Source of the DNA: SIG480 sp045539475
GTDB taxonomy: Bacteria; Bacillota; Clostridia; Oscillospirales; JAAYXM01
Length of the DNA: 48,975 bases
Direction: 5' to 3'
Assembly: GCA_045539475.1 (NCBI GenBank)
Contig: JAZQFJ010000064.1
Coordinates: forward strand, 1 to 48,975
Every line of letters begins with the position of its first letter. Within the stretch, counting starts at the first letter, position 1. The position numbers were made by a program, and so were the translations under genes. Positions 1 through 9,262 of the stretch are shown piece by piece. The notes beneath the pieces are model-generated. The model had not been told where the DNA came from. It ran no database searches and saw only the letters and a list, made by a program, of their open reading frames with translations.

Positions 1-150
1 TTTCAACAGATTCAGAAATCGTATTTTACATATTTTCTCTCATCAGCAAGTCAACAATGAACAAGCAGCCGCCTAACGACGACTGCCTGCCTAATCACTT
101 TTTCATTTTAACTCTTTACCCCAACTATTGACAAAGAGCCAAAACAATCA

Positions 151-179
151 CCCCGTGTGCGAGATTTTCGCACACGGGG
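151..179 (-). terminator. Terminator hairpin after lysC
   Basis: A perfect 12-bp GC-rich inverted repeat (151-162 with 168-179, 5-nt loop) lies 21 bases beyond the lysC stop codon. On the minus strand it is followed by a T-rich but interrupted tract, so it is a probable intrinsic terminator for the threonine-branch operon. Positions 1-150 hold nothing I can identify. Confidence 0.7.
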
Positions 180-200
180 TGAACACGTCCTTCTTACCTA

Positions 201-1403
201 TTAAAAGAACTTGTCGTGAACTGCGCGCATTGCACGCTCGGAATCGTCCTTTGCAATGAGAACAGAAACCTTGATTTCGCTTGTGGAAATCATATCAATG
301 TTTACGTTTGCAGCAGCAAGTGCCTCAAACATCATTGCAGCAACGCCGGGGTTATTTACCATACCTGCGCCGACGATAGAGAGCTTGCAGAGGTCTTCGC
401 GAACCTTGATATCCTCAAAGCCGATACTTGCCTTGTTCTCTTCGAGAACCTTCTTTGCAAGCTCAATTGAAGAGCTGGGAACGGTGAAAGCGATATCCTT
501 TGCATCGTTTCTGCCGGTTGACTGAAGGATGATATCAACATTTACGCCCTTGTTTGCAAGCGTAGAAAATACCTTGTAAGCGATGCCGGGAGCATCCGCC
601 ATATTTACGAGAGAAATCTGCGCTACATCCATATCACGTGCAACGCCGCTAACATTCATTTTTTCCACTTTATGTGCCTCCTTAATTTTTGTGCCCGGAT
701 TGCGGGTAAAGCTGGAGATAACCTCCATATCAACATTGAAGCGCTTGCCCATCTCAACAGAGCGGTTGTGAAGAACCTGTGCACCGAGGGATGCAAGCTC
801 AAGCATTTCGTCATAAGTAATTTCATCAAGCTTCTTTGCCGTTGGGATTTTTCTCGGGTCTGCAGTGTAAACACCGTCAACGTCAGTGTAAATCTGACAG
901 AGGTCCGCACCCAGTGCTGCCGCAAGCGCAACAGCCGTTGTATCTGATCCACCGCGACCAAGGGTTGTTATGTCGTCAAAGCGGTTGATACCCTGGAAGC
1001 CTGCAACAATAACGATGCGGCGTTTGGATATCTCAAGCTTTAAGCGCTCGGTATCAATTTTCTTGATGCGTGCCGCGCCATAGTTCATACCCGTATGAAT
1101 ACCTGCCTGCCAGCCGGTGAGGGAGATAACGGGATATCCAAGCTTTTCAATTGCCATTGCAAGCAGGGAAATTGAAATCTGCTCGCCGTTTGCAAGAAGA
1201 ACATCCATCTCGCGCTTTGACGGATTTGGATTTATTTCTCTTGCCTTTTCGATGAGGTCGTCCGTCGTATCGCCCTGAGCCGAGACGACAACAACAACAT
1301 CGTCACCGCGCGCATATGTGCTTGTTACGATATTCGCAACGTTGAACAAGCGCTCGGTATCAGCGACCGATGAGCCGCCGAATTTCTGTACTATAAGACT
1401 CAT
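201..1403 (-). CDS. lysC: Aspartate kinase
   Basis: A 400-residue aspartokinase that phosphorylates aspartate, the first step towards lysine, threonine and methionine. The N-terminal kinase signature KFGGSS is at residues 7-12, and the kinase domain continues to about residue 250 (GRGGSDTTA near 150). The C-terminal part carries a tandem ACT pair: one repeat around SLVNMADAPG (about 265) and one around LSIVGAGMVNNPG (about 340). This is the usual site of feedback inhibition by lysine and/or threonine. Length is normal for a monofunctional enzyme. The ATG is preceded by GGAAGAGG. It is the last gene of an ACT regulator - hom - lysC operon, so the cluster feeds mainly the threonine/homoserine branch. 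Which amino acid inhibits it cannot be read from the sequence. Confidence 0.96.
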   Translation of the reverse strand: MSLIVQKFGGSSVADTERLFNVANIVTSTYARGDDVVVVVSAQGDTTDDLIEKAREINPNPSKREMDVLLANGEQISISLLAMAIEKLGYPVISLTGWQAGIHTGMNYGAARIKKIDTERLKLEISKRRIVIVAGFQGINRFDDITTLGRGGSDTTAVALAAALGADLCQIYTDVDGVYTADPRKIPTAKKLDEITYDEMLELASLGAQVLHNRSVEMGKRFNVDMEVISSFTRNPGTKIKEAHKVEKMNVSGVARDMDVAQISLVNMADAPGIAYKVFSTLANKGVNVDIILQSTGRNDAKDIAFTVPSSSIELAKKVLEENKASIGFEDIKVREDLCKLSIVGAGMVNNPGVAAMMFEALAAANVNIDMISTSEIKVSVLIAKDDSERAMRAVHDKFF

Positions 1404-1440
1404 TTATACCTCTTCCTTTCAGGATTTCTTTTTTATTATA

Positions 1441-2658
1441 TTAATAGAGCACACGCATACGTGACAAAACTTCGCTTCTTTCCGAAAGATCCGCAAGCTT
1501 TCTTTCAAACTCTGCCTCTGACATCTCTGCTGTTATAAATGCCGTAGCGTGGCTGTCATCGATAAACTCAACATCCTTGAAGCTCTGGGTTGCGGCGCTT
1601 CGTGCGCTTTCTCCCTCTATGCGGACATAGTATTTTGAAGTGAACGCCGACATATCCGCAACAGCTTCCTTCCCTGCATCCTCCCAGCCGATATCGCGGC
1701 GCTTATCTGCATGAATAACTGCATCAATAACGTCTGCGGAAACCGCGCTTGCTGTCGGGTACTTACCTGCACCCGGACCGTAGAACATGGTGTCACCCAC
1801 CATATTGCCATGAACCATGATGCCGTTGAAAACATCCTCAACAGATGCAATCGGAGATGATTTCGGAACGAGATGCGGTCCGACGTATGCAAATACCTTT
1901 CCGTCCGGTGAAAGCTTTGTCCTTCCGAGAAGGCGGATAACCATATCTGCCTTTCCTGCAAGGCGCACATCGTCAAGCGTTACCTTGGTGATTCCCTCAG
2001 CCTTGACATAATCGGGATATATATGTCTGCCGAAAGCAAGGGATGCAAGAATACAAATCTTGCGGCAGGCATCGTGTCCTTCAATATCCGCGCTCGGATC
2101 GCGCTCGGCATAGCCCATTTCCTGAGCCTCGGAAAGCGCCTTTTCAAATGTGAGCCCCGCCTTTATCATACGGGTAAGGATGTAGTTTGTGGTTCCGTTG
2201 AGAATACCGTAAATCTCGTCAATTTCGTTTGCGGCAAGACACTGTGCAATCGGACGGAGAACCGGAATACCGCCGCCGACAGATGCTTCAAAGAGATAAT
2301 TTACATTCTTCTCCTTCGCAATCTGCAGAAATTCCGCGCCATGCTTTGCAACAAGCTCTTTATTTGAGGTTATAACGCTTTTCCCTGCAAGAAGCGCACG
2401 CTTTGTGAAATCATACGCCGGATTCGTGCCACCGATGGTCTCAACAACAACAGATACCTCCGGGTCATTTTCGATAATCCCGAAATCCTTTACAAACTTC
2501 TCCGCGTTTTTGTCCTGCGAGAAATCGCGGATATCAACGATGTATTTTACCTCAATCGGCTCCCCTGCCTTTTTGGCAATGGACGCTGCATTTATTTCAA
2601 AGAGGTCAACAACGCCGGAACCAACCGTGCCATAACCTAAAACAGCAATTTTTTTCAT
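1441..2658 (-). CDS. hom: Homoserine dehydrogenase
   Basis: A 405-residue homoserine dehydrogenase, which reduces aspartate semialdehyde to homoserine with NAD(P)H. The Rossmann nucleotide loop GYGTVGSGV is at residues 8-16. The signature ILNGTTNYIL, at about residue 155, marks the catalytic and dimerisation domain, and GYAERDPSADIEGHDACRK follows. The C-terminal 80 residues form an ACT-like domain (YYVRIEGE onward), as in the regulated long form. The start is well placed behind AAGGAG. It sits 37 bases upstream of lysC and 15 bases downstream of the ACT gene, so all three are probably one transcript. Confidence 0.96.
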   Translation of the reverse strand: MKKIAVLGYGTVGSGVVDLFEINAASIAKKAGEPIEVKYIVDIRDFSQDKNAEKFVKDFGIIENDPEVSVVVETIGGTNPAYDFTKRALLAGKSVITSNKELVAKHGAEFLQIAKEKNVNYLFEASVGGGIPVLRPIAQCLAANEIDEIYGILNGTTNYILTRMIKAGLTFEKALSEAQEMGYAERDPSADIEGHDACRKICILASLAFGRHIYPDYVKAEGITKVTLDDVRLAGKADMVIRLLGRTKLSPDGKVFAYVGPHLVPKSSPIASVEDVFNGIMVHGNMVGDTMFYGPGAGKYPTASAVSADVIDAVIHADKRRDIGWEDAGKEAVADMSAFTSKYYVRIEGESARSAATQSFKDVEFIDDSHATAFITAEMSEAEFERKLADLSERSEVLSRMRVLY

Positions 2659-2673
2659 GATGTATCTCCTTTC

Positions 2674-3117
2674 TTATTGTCCCGCAAGAGGCCCGAATGA
2701 AATAACTCCCGGAAGCTCCATCGCCTGTTCAATAAAGCCGTCCATATTCGTTTTCATATTTTCCGTCTCTGCCGATATTGTAACCGGCGCACGGCCTCCG
2801 CTCGGTATAGTCTGATATATGGTAAGAATATTCGCGCCGTTTGCGGCAAAATGGGTGAGGATGCGCGACAGCACCCCCGGCTCATCACGCAGAAGCATAC
2901 TGAACGTGATGATGCGCCCAAGCGACATATCGTTAAACGGAGAGATAAGGTCTTTATACTTATAAAACGCGCTTCGGCTGATTCCCGCAAGCACCGCCGC
3001 CTCATTCACCGTTTTTACCCGCCCCTGAGAGAGAAGCTCTTTCGCCTTCACGGTTCTTATCAAAACCTCCGGCAGTGCGGAATCTTCAACAATATAGTAT
3101 TTGTGATTTTCCTGCAC
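2674..3117 (-). CDS. ACT domain regulator (PheB / UPF0735 family)
   Basis: A 147-residue protein of the UPF0735/PheB type. The N-terminal half (HKYYIVEDSALPEVLIRTVKAKELL, then SRSAFYKYKD) looks like a small helix-turn-helix segment. The C-terminal half is one ACT domain (ITFSMLLRDEPGVLSRIL, about residues 70-145) with the classic DEPGVLS ligand loop. The family lies next to hom in many Firmicutes and is thought to bind an amino acid and regulate the pathway; the precise role is unproven. The start is GTG with a strong AGGGGG ribosome binding site 6 bases upstream. It is the first gene of the operon. Confidence 0.88.
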   Translation of the reverse strand: MQENHKYYIVEDSALPEVLIRTVKAKELLSQGRVKTVNEAAVLAGISRSAFYKYKDLISPFNDMSLGRIITFSMLLRDEPGVLSRILTHFAANGANILTIYQTIPSGGRAPVTISAETENMKTNMDGFIEQAMELPGVISFGPLAGQ

Positions 3118-3162
3118 TTAAATCCCCCTCTCGTGGTCATTTGTTTTTGCAGCATGGATATT

Positions 3163-3191
3163 ATCATACCATATTTTCTTCCGCAATTCAA
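3163..3191 (-). promoter_or_regulatory. Sigma-A promoter of the ACT-hom-lysC operon
   Basis: On the minus strand TTGAAT and TATGAT are separated by exactly 17 bases. The -10 box ends 45 bases before the GTG of the ACT gene. The leader is too short for a lysine riboswitch or T-box, so control is probably post-translational (ACT domains) or by a repressor. Confidence 0.7.
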
Positions 3192-3272
3192 GTAAAATCT
3201 TAAATTTTCGGCGATTTTTTAAATTTTCATCAATATGCCAAAAAAATCCTTTTATTTGCACGCGAAATGATA

Positions 3273-3278
3273 TATAAT
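3273..3278 (+). promoter_or_regulatory. Possible -10 box for ytvI
   Basis: TATAAT lies 34 bases before the ytvI start. No convincing -35 box sits 16-18 bases upstream, so this may be an extended or alternative-sigma promoter. Weak call. Confidence 0.3.
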
Positions 3279-3312
3279 AATGAAAGAAATACATCAAAGG
3301 CAGGTGACCGCT

Positions 3313-4383
3313 ATGCCGGAAAACAGGCATCTTCGTCTTTTCCTATCTCTTTTATATATTGCACTGGGGCTTCTTGCGCTGTGGTTTGTTTTTAACTATG
3401 CACTCGGCTGGCTTGCTCCGTTCATAATCGCCTTCATCGTATCGCGGATAATTGCGCGTCCCGCTGAATTTTTAAAGGAAAAGCTTCGTTTTCCCCGTCC
3501 CCTTGCGGCAGGACTTCTCACCGTTTTGTTTTACGGAATTATCGGAACGGCGCTTTACTTCTCGCTCTCGGCAATCATCAAAGAGCTTGTAGTTCTGTTT
3601 GAAAGATTGCGTAATCTTGATATAAACCTTGTTGTGGCAAAGCTTAACGAAATTTTCATTGATGTGCTATCCCGTCTCCCGCTCGAAACACAGGACTTTA
3701 TATACAGCAATGTTGAAAGCTGGCTTTCAAACCTAGTCTCGGCATTGCAGAACCTTATCGGTCCGGTTATTGCTTCGGCAACGAATGTTGCCGCCGCGAT
3801 GCCGTCTATCCTTCTTTTCGTTATTGCGACAATCGTTTCCACATATTTCTTAAGCTGTGACTATGATATTATCCGCGCAAAGCTTGCAAACATAACGCCG
3901 ATGAGGTGGAGGCTGCGCTATCGCCAGACAAGAAATCAGGTTTCAAACACTCTTGTAAGCTATCTTCGCGCCCTGCTTGTTCTCATCTGCATAACCTTTG
4001 TGGAGCTTGCAATCGGTCTTGCCGTACTGAGAATTCCGAACTCCTTCCTTATCGCGGCAGTTACGGCAATAATCGACGCGCTTCCAATTCTCGGAACCGG
4101 CTGGATCTTAGGTCCATGGGCAATAATATGTCTGTTTGCAAAGGATTATTTCCGCGCAATAGGTCTTGCGGTTATTTATGCTATAATCCTTGTCGTAAGA
4201 AATATGATAGAGCCGAAAATCGTGGGGCAGCATATAGGGCTTCATCCGCTTGTAACGCTCATTGCAATGTATGTGGGGCTTAAAATGTTCGGCATTATAG
4301 GTATGTTTATGCCGATTCCCATCGCGCTTATCAAGCAGTTTTATGAATGGGGTTATTTTGATTTTGTGAAAAAGGAAATATAG
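3313..4383 (+). CDS. ytvI: AI-2E family / sporulation membrane protein YtvI
   Basis: A 356-residue integral membrane protein of the AI-2E (PF01594) family, closest in style to the sporulation protein YtvI. Two N-terminal membrane segments (about residues 8-45) are followed by another at 60-85, a soluble amphipathic region (about 85-150) and a C-terminal cluster of membrane helices with the family features DALPILGTGW and PKIVGQHIGLHPLV. The start used here lies behind AAAGGCAGGTGA. A longer reading from 3280 would swallow that ribosome binding site. Single gene between two divergent operons, followed by its own terminator. It suggests a spore-forming lineage but does not prove sporulation; the transported molecule, if any, is unknown. 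Confidence 0.82.
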   Translation: MPENRHLRLFLSLLYIALGLLALWFVFNYALGWLAPFIIAFIVSRIIARPAEFLKEKLRFPRPLAAGLLTVLFYGIIGTALYFSLSAIIKELVVLFERLRNLDINLVVAKLNEIFIDVLSRLPLETQDFIYSNVESWLSNLVSALQNLIGPVIASATNVAAAMPSILLFVIATIVSTYFLSCDYDIIRAKLANITPMRWRLRYRQTRNQVSNTLVSYLRALLVLICITFVELAIGLAVLRIPNSFLIAAVTAIIDALPILGTGWILGPWAIICLFAKDYFRAIGLAVIYAIILVVRNMIEPKIVGQHIGLHPLVTLIAMYVGLKMFGIIGMFMPIPIALIKQFYEWGYFDFVKKEI

Positions 4384-4391
4384 CATATATT

Positions 4392-4419
4392 CAAAGGGGA
4401 CCTCTTGCGGTCCCCTTTG
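4392..4419 (+). terminator. Terminator after ytvI
   Basis: An 11-bp perfect stem (4392-4402 with 4409-4419, 6-nt loop) begins 8 bases beyond the ytvI stop. The following T tract is short. Confidence 0.65.
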
Positions 4420-4628
4420 TAACCCCACGCTTATGCTGCTGGATAAAGCAGCGGATAAATTATCGCGCTCATTATGCCGTCGATGCTAAATGGAAAACTA
4501 CGTTTTCCGCGCATCCCCGTATGCATAATTTCGCTGTAATTTATTACCGCTTGGCTTTATAAGCGGCTTTTCTGTACCGGAATGTGACTGCTTTTCAACA
4601 ATGCTTTTGTTATATCTAAATTACAAAG
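4420..4628. other. Intergenic spacer between convergent genes
   Basis: About 210 bases between the ytvI terminator and the DUF4340 terminator (307 bases without a gene in all). A small inverted repeat (GCTGCTGG...CAGC) lies near 4434-4451. I see no coding signal with a ribosome binding site and no RNA motif that I recognise. Confidence 0.5.
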
Positions 4629-4663
4629 CCCCGGAGTGGCGAATTTCGTTTGCCGCTCCGGGG
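4629..4663 (-). terminator. Terminator of the Gld-type ABC operon
   Basis: A 14-bp GC-rich hairpin with one wobble and a one-base bulge (CCCCGGAG... paired with ...CTCCGGGG). On the minus strand it is followed by a T-rich stretch. It lies 27 bases past the DUF4340 stop. Confidence 0.7.
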
Positions 4664-4690
4664 TTAAAAGAAAGGAAAAAAACGAACAAT

Positions 4691-6127
4691 CTAAAACATA
4701 TCGGGGATATCTTCGTTTCTGGAGAGGATATCAAAGCTCTCCAAAAGCTCGCGTACTTCGGAAACGCCCACAACATACTCCGGTGCTTTTCCGTCCACCG
4801 ATGCGGCATACTGCCGCTCATTAACATAAAACAGCTCAAATGTGGTTATTGCGCCGGATTTAAGCTTCGTCTGCACCTTTATAACGCTCTCGCCCTTCTG
4901 CATATCGCTTGCAAATTCACCTGCAATGGTAAAGCGGACTGTGCGCAGGAACAGGTTCGTGGCGTTCTTGTTCTGCATCGTCTTTCCGTCATACGTTCCG
5001 ATGAGCTTGTTGTCTTTTACCTCAAGCTTCATCGTGTGGTTCTCGCCTCCCGGAAGCGAATATGTGACGGTGTCGATATCCTCAGAGTTATAGAACCATA
5101 TAAGCTGCATGATAATATCCGCATGGCTTAAGGATGTAAGGTCGATATCACTTTCCGTTGCAATGACGGTCGGCACGCCCTCGGGCATTACGTATCTGCC
5201 GCCTGTTGGTGTCCTGTCACCGATAAGAAGCGAAACAGAAAGGTCTTCGCTCGTTTTGAATTTAAGCTTTACGGGACTTGCAAGACCGTATTTCGAGAGA
5301 TCCTTGGGGTAATCCTCTACGAGGCTTTCGCCCTTTATTGCAATAACCTTATCAAGAAGCGCCGAATTTATAGTATCGGGGTTTGCATCGCGGTTTACAG
5401 GGCTTGTAAGCTTATAATCGGTGTGAAGCGCCGCCTCCGCCTGATCCTCGGGCACCTTTCCCGCATCTTCCTTGCGGATAACTGTTATATCCGCTTTCCC
5501 GGGACGCGAAACCGTAACCTCCGTAAGAAGGTCAACGGACGATACCGTATCAAACAGCTTGACATCGCGGTAATCGGATTTTGTCATCATAAGGATATCC
5601 GTTGTGCTTCCGCCGACGGTATAAACCGTGTCGCGGTCAGTGCGTCGGATATAAACGCCCGTACCGAGCGGAGTTTCGCTTCCGATGAGAAGAGTTACCG
5701 GCTCGCCACCCTTGAAGTTTACCTTTATCGTGCGCTGCGGTTTGTCAAAGCCGAACATTGAGTCTTCACCCGTGCCGACCTCTTCAAGCGCCACTAAAAG
5801 TCCGACAAACCCCGAAAGGGTTGTCATATCGCTCTCGTTATAAGCAAGAAGCGGATCTGCGTTTCTCATTGTTGCAGTCTGCGCACCGATGGAGTCCTCA
5901 CCGTAATCTATGGCAAAGCTCTCACCCGTATCGGTAGTAATCTCAACAGATGCAACATCCTTTGACGAGCGATCTATTATTTTATTAAGCGAGCTTGAAA
6001 CGTTGTTGTTTATCGGGTCTCCGATATCATCATTTATCTGCGGAAACAGCTTTATAACCGCAAAGGCAACAGCCGCAACAACCACAAGCACTGCAAAGGA
6101 TATTAAAACAGGTTTAAATTGTTTCAT
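4691..6127 (-). CDS. DUF4340 domain protein of a Gld-type ABC module
   Basis: A 478-residue protein with one N-terminal membrane anchor (about residues 8-28) and a large extracytoplasmic part. The extracytoplasmic part contains repeats of the DUF4340 kind: VASVEITTDTGESFAIDY, then LLIGSETPLGTGVYIR, later LLIGDRTPTGGRYVM. The two LLIG(S/D) blocks show an internally duplicated domain. DUF4340 proteins usually sit directly after a GldG-like protein and the ABC permease and ATPase, exactly as here (18 bases after the GldG-like gene). The family is taken to be an accessory extracytoplasmic subunit; no substrate is known. It is the last gene of the four-gene operon. Confidence 0.8.
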   Translation of the reverse strand: MKQFKPVLISFAVLVVVAAVAFAVIKLFPQINDDIGDPINNNVSSSLNKIIDRSSKDVASVEITTDTGESFAIDYGEDSIGAQTATMRNADPLLAYNESDMTTLSGFVGLLVALEEVGTGEDSMFGFDKPQRTIKVNFKGGEPVTLLIGSETPLGTGVYIRRTDRDTVYTVGGSTTDILMMTKSDYRDVKLFDTVSSVDLLTEVTVSRPGKADITVIRKEDAGKVPEDQAEAALHTDYKLTSPVNRDANPDTINSALLDKVIAIKGESLVEDYPKDLSKYGLASPVKLKFKTSEDLSVSLLIGDRTPTGGRYVMPEGVPTVIATESDIDLTSLSHADIIMQLIWFYNSEDIDTVTYSLPGGENHTMKLEVKDNKLIGTYDGKTMQNKNATNLFLRTVRFTIAGEFASDMQKGESVIKVQTKLKSGAITTFELFYVNERQYAASVDGKAPEYVVGVSEVRELLESFDILSRNEDIPDMF

Positions 6128-6145
6128 AAATAAATCTCCATTGCA

Positions 6146-7585
6146 TTATCTGTTTTTTCTGCGGATAAAAACGAATATACCGATGGCAATTATAATAAGT
6201 GGAATAACGCCGATAAGAACTACTCTGAGTACCTTCGCACCGGATTCGGTTATATTGAGGTCGTAGCTTGAAACAACCTTTGGCTTTATCGCCATAGTGA
6301 GAGTGTCAGGATTTGAATACGTAACAAGCTGTGAAAGGAACGTGTTGTTATACGCACGTGCAATTCCGGCAACCTCTTCATCGGCAAAGCCTTCCGTTCC
6401 GAAAACGCAAACTCTTGCAATGCCCTCATTTCCGGTGTTGCCGAGCGCGCGCTCACCTATTGCCGCAGCGGTAAACGGACCGGAAACGTCGCCGCTCTCG
6501 CGAGTAAGCACCTCTATCGGCTTATCGTTTGAAAGAAGCTTTGCATAGGATGATTTCTGCGTCTGCAAAAGCGGAACCGTTCGCATATAGCTCTTTTCCG
6601 TAAAGATAAGCTCGATGGGGCGCGTGCGCGGGAATATCGGCATAAGTTGACCCTGCGCCGCATCGTCGATAAGATCGTTCTTTACCGTCTCGCCCACAGG
6701 GAACGCCGGTGTCATATATGCATTGCTCTCATCGCAGACAAGATATGCAGGGAACTTAAAGCCCCACTCTGCAAGATAACGCTCAAGCACGGGAAGCGTC
6801 GGCGTCTGCATTCCCCAGAAAACATAGAGGTTGTTTCCGTCAATTGAGAGGAAGCTTTCAAGTGCGGAAATCTCCTCTGCCGTGAAATCGGCAGTCGGTG
6901 CCGCGATGACGAGGTTGTTGACTTCTGCCGGTACGCCGGAGAGAAGGTCAACATCGCGCGTGTCAAAGTTATTGCCCTTGAATATGGTTTCAAGAGCTTT
7001 TACGTCTGCTTCATTATGCCCTGTTACAAAGCCTGCGTTTGAAACCTCGGGCGATGAAACATAAAGAATTGCGCTTGAGAGCTTTTCTTCGCTCTGATAA
7101 TACACTTTATTGGTGTTGTTTTCACCATAGGTGTATGCAAACTCTGCACTTTCAACTACGGTATAGCGCTCCGGTCCCTCAATAACAAGTGCGCGTGCCT
7201 GAGAATTTCGTGCCTTCGGGTACTTCTCAAAGAACTGCGGGTTCTTGTTCGGGTCGATAAAGTCATACTTTACCTTTCCGCCGGAATGTGTGTTGTATCT
7301 TTGAATCATTTCGAGCGTGCGGGTTGCCTGCTCGTTCTTTTCCATTCCTGCCTGAGTGGACAGGATGTAAATTTTTATCTCATCCTCAATTCCGGAAAGC
7401 ATTTCCCTTGTGTCCTCGGAGAGAGAAAACTCTCCGGTTGTTGTAAGGTCAAGCTTTAAAGAAAAACGGTCGGTGAGAAACTGCGCAAAGATATTCACCA
7501 CAATAATAATCGCGACAAACAGCGCGATATACACTGTAGACGCCGAGCCGTATTTGAATTTTCTCATATTAAAATCAAATTTCAT
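6146..7585 (-). CDS. GldG-like ABC transporter auxiliary protein
   Basis: A 479-residue protein of the GldG / ABC-type auxiliary family. It has an N-terminal membrane helix (about residues 15-37), a large extracytoplasmic domain and a C-terminal membrane helix (VLIGVIPLIIIAIGIFVFIRR) ending in a positive tail. The start of the domain, SLKLDLTTTGEFSLSEDTREML, is the typical GldG opening. The C-terminal topology matches the auxiliary subunit that sits beside a GldF-like permease. In Bacteroidota, GldAFG supports gliding; in Clostridia the same cluster occurs in non-gliding cells and its cargo is unknown. Nineteen bases separate it from the permease upstream. Confidence 0.82.
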   Translation of the reverse strand: MKFDFNMRKFKYGSASTVYIALFVAIIIVVNIFAQFLTDRFSLKLDLTTTGEFSLSEDTREMLSGIEDEIKIYILSTQAGMEKNEQATRTLEMIQRYNTHSGGKVKYDFIDPNKNPQFFEKYPKARNSQARALVIEGPERYTVVESAEFAYTYGENNTNKVYYQSEEKLSSAILYVSSPEVSNAGFVTGHNEADVKALETIFKGNNFDTRDVDLLSGVPAEVNNLVIAAPTADFTAEEISALESFLSIDGNNLYVFWGMQTPTLPVLERYLAEWGFKFPAYLVCDESNAYMTPAFPVGETVKNDLIDDAAQGQLMPIFPRTRPIELIFTEKSYMRTVPLLQTQKSSYAKLLSNDKPIEVLTRESGDVSGPFTAAAIGERALGNTGNEGIARVCVFGTEGFADEEVAGIARAYNNTFLSQLVTYSNPDTLTMAIKPKVVSSYDLNITESGAKVLRVVLIGVIPLIIIAIGIFVFIRRKNR

Positions 7586-7604
7586 ATCCGTATCTCTCCC
7601 CTCT

Positions 7605-8309
7605 TTAACTCCAGCGGCGTTTCTCTATTACGCGGGACGTAAAGAACAGGAACACTGCCGTAAGGCTTATAAAGTAAACAACATCAGAGAAGGAGAAAAT
7701 CCCTCTGTAAAAGTTTACATAGCGTGTGATGATCGAGAGAAACGATGCGATTTTTGAAATAAAATCAATATCTGTGTTTGTGAATATAAGGTTCAAAAAG
7801 AAGAACATGGAAAGCGTGAGCATAGACAGGAGCGCCGACACAATCTGGCTTTCCGTGAGAGACGACATAAACTGAGAAATTGCAATATATGCCCCCGCCG
7901 CAAGGATGATTGCAATATAATTTCCTATCGTTATCGCAGGCTCGGGTGTGCCGTAAAGGTACGCAAGCAAAGGATAAACGAGCGTAAGGGCAAGAGAAAT
8001 GATGAAAACCGTCATTGCCGCCCAGAATTTTCCAAGCACAATCTGCATTGTGGTGACAGGTGCGGTGAGAAGAAGCTGGTCTGTCTTCTGCTTTTTTTCC
8101 TCGCTCCATATACGCATAGTCATAACGGGGATAAGAAGAATCATTGCAATGAGCATAATATTGAAGATATAGAGAAAGCCGCTCTGATAATAACCGATGC
8201 TGTTCATACAGTATACTATGTTCATAACAAGCGCAAAAACAGCACAGTAAACATAGCCTATACCGCCGGTGAAATACGAGCGCAGCTCGCGCTTATATAT
8301 AGCTGTCAT
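7605..8309 (-). CDS. ABC transporter permease (GldF-like, ABC-2 type)
   Basis: A 234-residue permease with about six membrane segments. The N-terminal MTAIYKRELRSYFTGGIGYVY and the motif MTMRIWSEEKKQKTDQLLLTAPVT, at about residues 62-85, are hallmarks of ABC-2 permeases of the GldF type; the latter includes the cytoplasmic coupling helix. Length fits the family. The start codon overlaps the stop of the upstream ATPase gene by one base (8309), which indicates translational coupling and a shared complex. Confidence 0.86.
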   Translation of the reverse strand: MTAIYKRELRSYFTGGIGYVYCAVFALVMNIVYCMNSIGYYQSGFLYIFNIMLIAMILLIPVMTMRIWSEEKKQKTDQLLLTAPVTTMQIVLGKFWAAMTVFIISLALTLVYPLLAYLYGTPEPAITIGNYIAIILAAGAYIAISQFMSSLTESQIVSALLSMLTLSMFFFLNLIFTNTDIDFISKIASFLSIITRYVNFYRGIFSFSDVVYFISLTAVFLFFTSRVIEKRRWS

Positions 8310-9232
8310 TACTTCTCCTCTCCTTTCTTTGTAAGGCGGGCAAATACCGCCTCAAGAGATACGTCAACCGGAGCAAAGGAAAGAAGCGGAAGGTCTGCCT
8401 CTGCCGCGGCATAGAAAACATTCTTGCGTATATCCGCGCCCTCGTCTGCGGTAAGAATGAAGCTTCCGTTATCATATGCCACATCCGTAACGCCCTCAAC
8501 TCCGCGCAGAACATCAACTATCTTTGCCGGATCACCGTCAACCTGGGCAGAGAACTTATTCTCGCCGCCGATGTTATGCATAAGATTTTCGGTTTTGTCA
8601 TCCGCAACGATAAGTCCGTCGTTAATGACGATAACGCGCTCGCACACAGCCGCAACCTCTGGGATGATATGCGTGGAGAGGATAACCGTGCGCGTCTCAC
8701 CGAGATTTTTAATAAGGTTTCTTATCTCTACAATCTGGTTCGGGTCAAGCCCTACGGTCGGCTCATCAAGAATAAGCACATCCGGGTCACCGACAAGCGC
8801 CTGTGCAATACCGACACGCTGCTTATATCCCTTCGAGAGATTTCTGATAAGTCTGCGGCGCACGTGAGACAGCCCGACAAGCTCACAGATGTGGTCAAGA
8901 TGGCGCTTTCTCGGCTGTTTTGCAGACTTCAGCTCATACACAAAATTGAGATATTCGTCAACCGTCATATCAAAATACAAAGGCGGCTGTTCGGGAAGAT
9001 AACCGATATGACGGCGAGCCTCAATCGCATCGTCAAGCACATCAAAGCCTGCGATAGATGCGCTTCCGCCGCTTGCGGAAAGATATCCCGTAAGGACATT
9101 CATCGTCGTGGATTTTCCGGCACCGTTAGGACCGAGAAATCCGACGATTTCACCTTTTTTTACCTCAAACGATATCCCGCGGACCGCTTCTTTCGGTCCG
9201 TACCGTTTGGTAAGGTTTGTAATCTTAATCAT
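8309..9232 (-). CDS. ABC transporter ATP-binding protein (GldA-like)
   Basis: A 307-residue ABC ATPase. Walker A GPNGAGKST is at residues 34-42, the signature LSKGYKQRVG at about 133-142, Walker B VLILDEPTVGLDP at about 154-166, and the H-loop in LSTHII near 185. About 90 residues after the core nucleotide-binding domain form a C-terminal regulatory extension (FSAQVDGDPAKIVDVLRGV onward), as in GldA and other ABC-2 exporters. First gene of the four-gene operon; it drives the adjacent permease. Confidence 0.93.
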   Translation of the reverse strand: MIKITNLTKRYGPKEAVRGISFEVKKGEIVGFLGPNGAGKSTTMNVLTGYLSASGGSASIAGFDVLDDAIEARRHIGYLPEQPPLYFDMTVDEYLNFVYELKSAKQPRKRHLDHICELVGLSHVRRRLIRNLSKGYKQRVGIAQALVGDPDVLILDEPTVGLDPNQIVEIRNLIKNLGETRTVILSTHIIPEVAAVCERVIVINDGLIVADDKTENLMHNIGGENKFSAQVDGDPAKIVDVLRGVEGVTDVAYDNGSFILTADEGADIRKNVFYAAAEADLPLLSFAPVDVSLEAVFARLTKKGEEK

Positions 9233-9262
9233 ACTCTCTCAAACTCCCGGTAAAATAAAGTT

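Noticed and set aside
3118..3160. Possible lysine riboswitch before the aspartokinase operon
   Set aside because: The leader from the promoter to the GTG is about 40 bases and has no matching structure.
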